From Terana coerulea (lineage: Eukaryota; Basidiomycota; Agaricomycetes; Polyporales; Phanerochaetaceae), in contig JAKOGH010000172.1 of the NCBI GenBank assembly GCA_024811115.1, positions 1 to 10,489 on the forward strand: a DNA stretch of 10,489 nt, read 5' to 3'. A model generated the notes under the pieces. It did no database searches. It saw nothing but the letters and a program-made list of their open reading frames with translations, and was not told where the DNA came from. Positions 1-5,563 of this stretch are shown piece by piece. The translations under genes and the position numbers were made by a program. Numbering within the stretch: position 1 is the first letter of the stretch; every line of letters begins with the position of its first letter.

Positions 1-2021
1 AGATTTCTGCCTAGCCCAATGTAATGATCAGCACTGGCTCGAACTACTTCTGCTAGCCCACTGGAGACCCACTGTACCAATAAACTGCAGCCAAAGGCTC
101 TACCAATGCTGAGGTTCAAGTCCGCAAGTCGAATCTGTGTTGAAGGATTCGGAACCGGGTTTACGTTCTCGTAGCCCATAAGATCATTTATCACAAACCT
201 GCCTATGCGTGAATTTGTTGCTTATGAATGATTGATCAATGGCTGGACTTACACGTCGAATACTGAATGCATCGATGGATATGATGCCAGGGTTCCGCCA
301 TCGCTGTTGATGAGTGTCGTCGAATTGTGTACTACTTCACGTGGTGCACTCGCAAAGTCTGATATGCTCAGGTTTACTGGCCAGGGAAACACTTGGTCCT
401 CCTGACTCTGGGTGTCGGTGGGATTCAGATCCCTGTTATCCAACGGGGCTTGAGGTAGTGCAGGTGCGAATGATGGTATGGCAGAAATCTCATATGTAGA
501 TAGTATGTCAGATCATTCGTGGTCTGCAAAACTCAACATGATGCATATCACTGACATTGCTTAGAAGTGCTCGCATGTCTTGGTTCCCGGTCTGATTCAC
601 CGGTCGGGGTTGGTCTTTAGTTGGAAGCACTGGCTGACGAGTGACTGCTGAGACCATGATGCTCGGATTCTGTATCTGGATCCCACACGACACATACTGC
701 ATCGCGGAAACAAGAACTGGAGAAATCCCATGTCAATATGTCTGCAAGTTTTAGACGCCTTTTCAATCACGTACTGCCATGCCAATCGTAATCATTACCA
801 ACAAGACCGCCTTGAGCAATCTGTGGGTACAGGGGTGTCCAGGGAACGGCAGCCCCCGTAGAGTCAATAATCGGGAGGGTTGAAGCCATGACAATAGGCG
901 GTATGCATTGTGCGGGGACATTCTCGTAGGAGTCAAAGGATGAGAGAAAGTTGAGCGATGGTGAAACTGCGTGGCTTGAGTTTGAAACTTGGAAGGCCGT
1001 GGTATTTATTGCGGGACACCTGGGAGGTTCAGAATACCCACAGTCAGCCGACCGCAGTTCATAGATAGATCTATAACCCATTCCGGAGCGTTGCCCGGGC
1101 CATGTATTCTCTGGAAAGTCGAGTTGTTTGTCTCTAATGACAAGGCCACGCAGCTGACATCAAAAATTAATGCGTTGACAGTCGTTTCACCATAAGCCGA
1201 GGGCACGTCAGGTATCACGTCGTACACCATATTATCCTGTAGACCTATAGTCGGAAGCTTGCCATAAACGGGGAGGATGTCAAAGGCCGGAACAGGGGCA
1301 CTAACCGCTTTCTATTAGTTATTTATATCAGAATCAGAGGATATGAATATCAGCGCACCCAAACACAAAATTTTGAAGAAAGGCGGGTTGTGTTGCCACA
1401 TCAAGTGTGCTTGTTGCATTGAACGGAACGACACTGAACAGGCCAGGGATGGTGATATGTAGGACGAAGGTGCATAGTAAGTATAGCGTGATGTGCAAGA
1501 CACCGAAGAACGCCGCATTTCGTTTCGTCTGGTGCCAAAGGGAAGTACAGGCGGAGGCGAACCCGAGCCAGGCGCTTGACCTATCGTGGATGGCAGTAAG
1601 AGTTTGGCGGGTGTGGAGGTCGCGGGCGAGGGCAATATGTTGGGTGAACAGGACCAGCAAAGCAATATACAACTAGGAGATCGCAGTGATTGGTCAGGAT
1701 AATTCTACTAGTCGAGTTCCAGCAAAGATGAGTACAACTCACCGTGCCGATGGTTTGTGACACAAGAGAGATGATGGAAGGTAGTCGCATGGATGCAGCG
1801 GTGTTCATACTGACTACAATTCTGTGCTCATAGTGTTTGAGATATACCACAAGGAAAGCAATGTAGACGAGAACGAGCCCGAGGTGGAGGGCGACGCAGC
1901 CCCGGGCTAACCAACGGTACTTGCTGTCCGTGTTGGGGACATTGGTTGTCTCCGGCGGTGAATCAGACTCGGGAAGGGTCCAACTTGCTCGCTCGCTTGA
2001 GGTGAAGAGAGGAGAGTCCAT
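1..2021 (-). CDS. Multi-pass membrane protein of an uncharacterised Agaricomycete family, 7 exons, 3' end cut by the window edge
   Basis: Exons read 2021-1743, 1672-1359, 1300-1020, 966-799, 716-556, 488-253 and 198-1; about 545 codons are visible and the frame is open at the edge. All six GT-AG introns (70, 58, 53, 82, 67 and 54 nt) restore phase; donors include GTGAGT, GTGCGC and GTAAGT, and CTGAC branch points precede the 1673 and 489 acceptors. The donor at 555 could instead be 537, which is also in frame. The start at 2021 sits in a near-ideal context (ACCATGG). Residues 1-40 are polar; hydrophobic helices lie near 41-62, 81-108 and 146-166, with the motif LHTRQTLTAIHD between the second and third. 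A long segment with many N-glycosylation sequons follows, containing LPTIGLQDN and IVMASTLPIIDS, which I recognise from a family of unknown function common in mushroom genomes. The sequons suggest a lumenal or extracellular domain. Function is unknown. Confidence 0.85.
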
Positions 2022-2060
2022 GGTAGCGCAAGAGGAGATGCATGCGACAGCACCGGCGTC

Positions 2061-2067
2061 ATATATA
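2061..2067 (-). promoter_or_regulatory. TATA box of the membrane-protein gene
   Basis: The minus strand reads TATATAT about 40 nt upstream of the ATG at 2021. This spacing implies a short leader and argues against the in-frame upstream ATG at 2102, which would place the TATA box inside the coding region. It is a sequence match only; no transcription start can be seen. Confidence 0.5.
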
Positions 2068-2102
2068 GTCATCCCTTGAGGAAGTAGCGCATTGCCACGC
2101 AT

Positions 2103-2940
2103 CCATGAGCATCTGCGATGAACTCTCTTCGCTATTGATGGCTGTCCGGTGCCATATCACTCACCCCAGATGACATCAAGATACACAAACAGTGAAAATG
2201 TAGGAGTCCTCTACTATAGCGTAGTCAGCAGAGAGTACCCAAATGTCAGCTGTGTAGCTCACAAGACATTCGGGCGTAAAGGTTCCTGGCTATCTTGCAC
2301 GAGAGTTCAGTGGTCGAGTACAACGGGGCAAACATTCACTGTCGCAATATCTGCCTCCAGAAGCACGTGTCCTGTTGTGGTGAACAGATCTTGTCATCTT
2401 GGATTGAACGAAGCACATATCTGCCATCGCATATCAGTATTCATATATCGCTACTGTTAAATTCAAGATGGAATAGAAATGCGGGAGATATATATGCCTG
2501 ATCATAGCGTGAAAAGAGCATAGCATGCGTCCAGGCTGGCTTATCATGTATGATCCAGTCAGTACCGAACAAGGAGACAAGGGCTGAGAGACCATGTCCA
2601 GAAAAATTGGTCTCTGCTGCACGCATTGCGCCTGCCCGCATCCTATCAGCAAGACCAGCCGGTATCGCATAGCACGTTTGCGCATGCGAGGCACGCCATG
2701 TAGGTGAAGAAAGGGCTTACGCGACGTGCATTGGTGCGCTGCATTTTTCTCCAACAGTTCCTGCCCCCTCTTCAGGAGACCGCATACAACAGGTTGTTGA
2801 GGCTAGAAACGATCAAGTCGAATGACAGACCAGCAATCAACGCATGGTCAGACTATGCACTAGATACAACACGCATGAACACCTCACCGTGCATGTTTCA
2901 ATGCCGAGAGACAGTGCCAGAAAGCTTTCGGTCAGGTTGT
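2103..2940. other. Intergenic stretch with no supported gene
   Basis: This interval lies upstream of the membrane-protein gene and presumably holds the rest of its promoter. Open frames of up to about 100 codons occur on both strands, but they start on non-ATG codons or have mixed third-position composition, and none resembles a family I know. A second TATATAT-like run at about 2489-2497 has no convincing gene next to it. I see no RNA gene or recognisable transposon end here. Confidence 0.4.
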
Positions 2941-2950
2941 GGCAGACGAA

Positions 2951-3008
2951 GCGCATATACCCCGGCCGCAGAGCGCTGTATGCCGCTCGGCGAGCGAGGT
3001 ATATGCGC
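2951..3008. repeat. Palindromic element with 11-bp perfect arms
   Basis: The arm GCGCATATACC at 2951-2961 is matched by its exact reverse complement at 2998-3008. The 36-base centre is itself GC-rich and partly self-complementary (AGCGCT, and a CCGGCCGCAG / GCCGCTCGGC pair). Weaker complementarity continues outward for roughly 20 bases on each side. It could be a hairpin-forming remnant of a small mobile element, or chance. No target-site duplication is clear. Confidence 0.45.
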
Positions 3009-3109
3009 TGGGTCGTACCGTGCCAGTTCCTAAAACCTCGCCAGGCGAGAAGACCAGCGGTTGTACAAAGTTGCTGCAAACCCCAGCTATGTTCGCGAGG
3101 ACGGGGATG

Positions 3110-3418
3110 TCACAAAACACACTTGAGGTTGAGTGTGCGGAAGTGCTTCCCAATGCTTGGTCTCCTGCATCGCGGCAGCGGCGAGATGTCCCACCGCCCA
3201 AGAGGCCCCAAGGGTGCTTCAACGACCTGCCAATCCCAGTCAGCATGGTGATGCACTGATGTACAGAGGTGGTACGTATTCGGGCGGTGCATGCGAAGCC
3301 CAACCTGAATTCCATTATCCTCTCGCATAGACCGGAACCTTGCGCCAATTGAGACATTGTAGCAACGGACGGAGGCAAGGACCAGCAAGAGCGGGACCAG
3401 GAGGAATTTGGCACTATT
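3110..3418 (-). other. Possible coding remnant beginning with a signal-peptide-like stretch
   Basis: A 102-codon open frame follows a TAG at 3421-3419. Its first residues are NSAKFLLVPLLLVLASVRC, a basic residue followed by a hydrophobic core and a plausible cleavage region, and then a soluble-looking sequence containing the run HHHADWDWQVV. There is no ATG at the hydrophobic start; the first in-frame ATG lies well after it. It may be the second exon of a gene, a decayed secreted-protein gene, or chance. I do not recognise the family. Confidence 0.2.
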
Positions 3419-3475
3419 CTACAGTGGCAGTGGGAGAGGACGAGGGGGCAGCAGGGCGAGCAGTAGGAAATTTAT

Positions 3476-3901
3476 TCAAGCGTCTGGAACGCGGCCGCGG
3501 TGTCCAACGGGCAGCGGCCAATCCCCCTGGCAGCAGGGGGACGACGCGAGGTGGAAGCTGTTGCACAGAGGTGTAGTCAGCAGGAAGGGCGAGTGCGGTA
3601 GCGGCGTAGCTGCGGATATCTGACCGCACAGATTTTGAGCTTGTCGACGATTCTCATGAAGCATGAGGAGCGCTCGCTGTTTCTGGCCAACATCCTGTGA
3701 TATTGTGGCGCATCCGAAAGCGTAAGCAGTGTGGGCAGTGTGCATGTGAAGGCTTTCCGCAGCCGTCCTCGGCTCGGAGCTGTCGAAGGTGAAGGTTTGA
3801 AGGTCCGGGAGGAGATCTAGAGGGACTCGGCGAAGGAGAGTACAGTCTTCAACCGGTCCTTGAGACACCACCACTCCTTGCAACACCCCCAAAACTTTCG
3901 T
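3476..3901 (-). other. Open frame of about 140 codons without a start, overlapping one arm of the inverted duplication
   Basis: The frame is open past 3901 and ends in TGA at 3476. Its first part contains VVVSQGPVEDCTLLRRV and LLPDLQTFTF and looks protein-like; the second half is cysteine- and proline-rich and less convincing. The first in-frame ATG comes only about 50 codons in, so this is not a complete gene as it stands. The segment from 3841 to 3868 matches 4644-4671 of the opposite strand, where the plus frame reads VSHRPVQDCIAHLARW. The shared residues VS..PV.DC suggest both are relics of one coding sequence. Family not recognised. Confidence 0.25.
3841..3888 (-). repeat. Left arm of an inverted duplication
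   Basis: Read on the minus strand, this arm contains GGGTGTTGCAAGGA (3888-3875) followed six bases later by a 28-base block (3868-3841). Both blocks recur in the same order on the plus strand at 4456-4469 (14 of 14 identical) and 4644-4671 (25 of 28 identical). Confidence 0.65.
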
Positions 3902-3944
3902 TGTCGGGCTTATAAAATCACGAAAAAATGTACAGTAGTACTAG

Positions 3945-3965
3945 TCAATGTACCTTCAATGTACC
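3945..3965. repeat. Direct repeat TCAATGTACC, two copies, 11-bp spacing
   Basis: TCAATGTACC occurs at 3945-3954 and again at 3956-3965, inside an AT-rich stretch (about 3900-4140) that holds no supported gene. ATGTAC also occurs near 3928 and as the palindrome AATGTACATT at 4096-4105. This could be replication slippage or a clustered protein-binding word; nothing here decides between them. Confidence 0.4.
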
Positions 3966-4144
3966 AGCTATTCACAATGCTATGTCGAACTGTTGCTTGT
4001 GTAGGGGCGAAAAGGCCAGTTTTGATCACATACACCAATTTTGATATCTACACCAAAAATCAGGTAGACAGTCCATGCACTCGGAGATCTCATTTAATGT
4101 ACATTGTAGCTATCCTTTGTGAATCCCGCTAGTTCTGGAGGTAA

Positions 4145-4402
4145 GGCAATGAGTGGTTTGTGGTGCCGGGCATCCGACGTCGGAAAGTGGACGAGAGCGA
4201 GAGCTTGCTTAAGCGCTTGAAATACGGTCCATGTGGGCATTTGTCTGGCAGCGCACACCGAAATAAGCTGAAGCTGACCGGGAGGCTGCTGAAGCCAGTG
4301 CCGAGACTCAAGATTATTGTAGATGAGGATACAGGAGAGGACGCAGACGACGAGGAAAGCGAGGAGGAGAACAGCGACGACAAGATGTGCGAGGAGCGCT
4401 AA
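4145..4402 (+). pseudogene. Gene fragment or orphan last exon encoding a basic region and an acidic C-terminal tail
   Basis: The frame opens after a TAA at 4142-4144 and stops at TAA 4400-4402, giving up to 85 codons. It begins NEWFVVPGIRRRKVDESES, passes through a lysine/leucine-rich middle containing KYGPCGHLSG, and ends in a tail rich in D, E and S. Codon use, with mostly G or C in third positions, supports real coding on this strand. There is no in-frame ATG before the tail, so it would need an upstream exon; AG at 4152-4153 could serve as acceptor. The AT-rich DNA just upstream shows no exon, hence fragment or pseudogene. Basic-then-acidic composition would fit a nuclear protein, but I recognise no family. 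Confidence 0.35.
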
Positions 4403-4455
4403 GTAGCGCCACGGTTTGATAGATTTCCTTTTACGTGGGCATCAGAGCCATTTTC

Positions 4456-4671
4456 GGGTGTTGCAAGGACTGGGGTGCCTTATACGCAGACTTGCACACT
4501 CGGCATTGTGCTGGCAGGATAGATTCTCGCTCATGCCCCTCAATTATATTTGTAGACACGTATGACATGCGCAAGTTTGCATCCCGCTACTTTTACTGAG
4601 GATATCTCCTCATCCAGTTCCCCCAGAGTGCACACTAATTTGGGTGTCTCATAGACCGGTTCAAGACTGTA
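4456..4671 (+). repeat. Right arm of the inverted duplication, interrupted by about 164 extra bases
   Basis: The two blocks found at 3888-3841 on the other strand lie here at 4456-4469 and 4644-4671, but 174 bases apart instead of 6. The extra DNA (4478-4641) is bounded by the short direct repeat GGGTG at 4473-4477 and 4642-4646, as an insertion with a 5-bp target duplication would leave. Its ends (CCTTAT... and ...CTAATTT) show no clear inverted repeat and it holds no coding signal. A relic intron is an alternative. Confidence 0.5.
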
Positions 4672-4841
4672 TCGCACATTTAGCGCGGTGGACGCGCGAG
4701 GAGCTGTGCACGTGGAGCGCACGTGGATCCGCGGCTGTCCCACGCTCGCGGCTCGACGCGACGTGCGTCCGTTCCCGCCTCAGCAGCGCACAATCCAGCC
4801 CGCCCCGACGCTCGAACGCGACCTCGACGGCGAGACGGCAA

Positions 4842-5007
4842 TTACCGACGCGCCACGGCAACACCGTGCTGTACAATCTCTCGTCCACGCACCTTGCCGC
4901 GCTCACTACAGGCACGCCGGATAGGACGCTGCCGTCGCTCGACCCAGCCGTCTTCGCAGGCTGCATGATGGAAGAGGACGACATGGGCGAGACAATGGTA
5001 CGAGCCG
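4842..5007 (+). pseudogene. Decayed fragment of an RGS-domain gene, in inverse orientation to the intact gene
   Basis: The plus-strand frame reads LYNLSSTHLAAL, then LPSLDPAVFAG, then an acidic stretch ending GETMVR. The intact gene on the minus strand reads RNLSLTHLTV then PPPPDPAVFAELRD in exon 8848-8575. Nucleotides 4875-4958 align with that exon without a gap over 84 bases, 59 of them identical by my count, and the upstream word CCGACGCxCCxCGGC is also shared. Identity fades after 4960, although the residues still follow the helix spacing of the RGS domain. No flanking RGS exons are recognisable: upstream sequence (4680-4840) is GC-rich without a matching frame, and downstream the reading frame changes. 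I read this as an old duplicated exon, not a working gene. Confidence 0.65.
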
Positions 5008-5085
5008 AAGGTGTTGGACAAGAATCTGACGAAGGAGCAGGATGGCATCCTGATGCGCTTGTGCCACCCTCTCGTTTATAGGTAG
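4969..5085 (+). pseudogene. Coding-like C-terminal tail of unknown origin
   Basis: In the frame that follows a TGA at 4966-4968, 38 codons run to TAG at 5083-5085. They include WYEPKVLDKNLTKEQDGILM and end CHPLVYR. The amphipathic, charged and non-repetitive composition looks like the genuine end of a protein. It lies one frame away from the RGS-like fragment that it abuts and partly overlaps, so an acceptor (AG at 4974-4975 or nearby), a frameshift, or a fusion point of two relics could explain the switch. I cannot assign it to a family. Confidence 0.3.
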
Positions 5086-5563
5086 ATGTCTGTTGGGCTG
5101 GGGTTTACAATGCCTGGCATGAGAGTGGAAGATGACAAGAGAACATGTCCATGTTTGACGTGGTGGCGCGCAATAGCACTGGTGGACTGGTGCTAGGATA
5201 TGAACTTCCAATATTTATAAGAACCGGAATAACGAGTGTATGTATCCATTCCTAACGTAGCGACTATGATATACAGTATAAGCGACAGTAGGTAAGGAGG
5301 GTAAGGTATCGAGCAGGCGAAGCGATACACGGTGACGAACTGAAGCAAACTGCGACGGAAAGCGAAAGCGCGTACGAAAGCATGAACAATTGAACGAAGG
5401 TTACAACATTCCGAGGAACTGAAGAAGGGATACAGCAGGGACACACAAAGAGGCATGGAAAGGAAAGTCGAATGCGGGAATGCGAGGTGTTGAAGCGTGA
5501 ACGAGCGTAAAACATACACAAAAACAAACGAAAAGTACACTCAGCAAATCCTTGACCCGTCAT
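5086..5563. other. Intergenic and 3' untranslated region of the RGS gene
   Basis: This stretch of moderate GC content lies downstream of the minus-strand RGS stop at 5564. Open frames of about 100-115 codons exist on the minus strand, but their phenylalanine/serine-rich readings and lack of coding bias suggest chance. No canonical AATAAA is evident on the minus strand just after the stop. The minus strand downstream of the stop has a T-rich run (about 5510-5530), as is common in fungal 3' ends. I see no other feature. Confidence 0.4.

Noticed and set aside
2021..2102. Upstream in-frame ATG at 2102 as the start of the membrane-protein gene
   Set aside because: The TATA box at 2061-2067 would then lie inside the coding region, and the ATG at 2021 has the better context and is followed by the typical polar N-terminus.
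2149..2460. 103-codon plus-strand open frame
   Set aside because: It starts at GTG, has no coding bias or recognisable motif, and lies in the promoter region of the membrane-protein gene.
3523..3540. Perfect hairpin CCCCCTG-GCAG-CAGGGGG
   Set aside because: A short stem in a GC-rich stretch with no T-run and no gene end beside it; such hairpins are expected by chance here.
3928..4044. Small ATG-initiated plus-strand frame of 38 codons with a CxxC motif, downstream of a TATAAAA at 3911
   Set aside because: The TATA-like word is only 17 bases from the ATG, too close to direct transcription of it, and the cysteine/histidine spacing fits no known finger.
5193..5563. Overlapping minus-strand frames of about 100-115 codons
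   Set aside because: They lie downstream of the RGS stop in probable 3' untranslated sequence and have no coding bias or homology that I can see.
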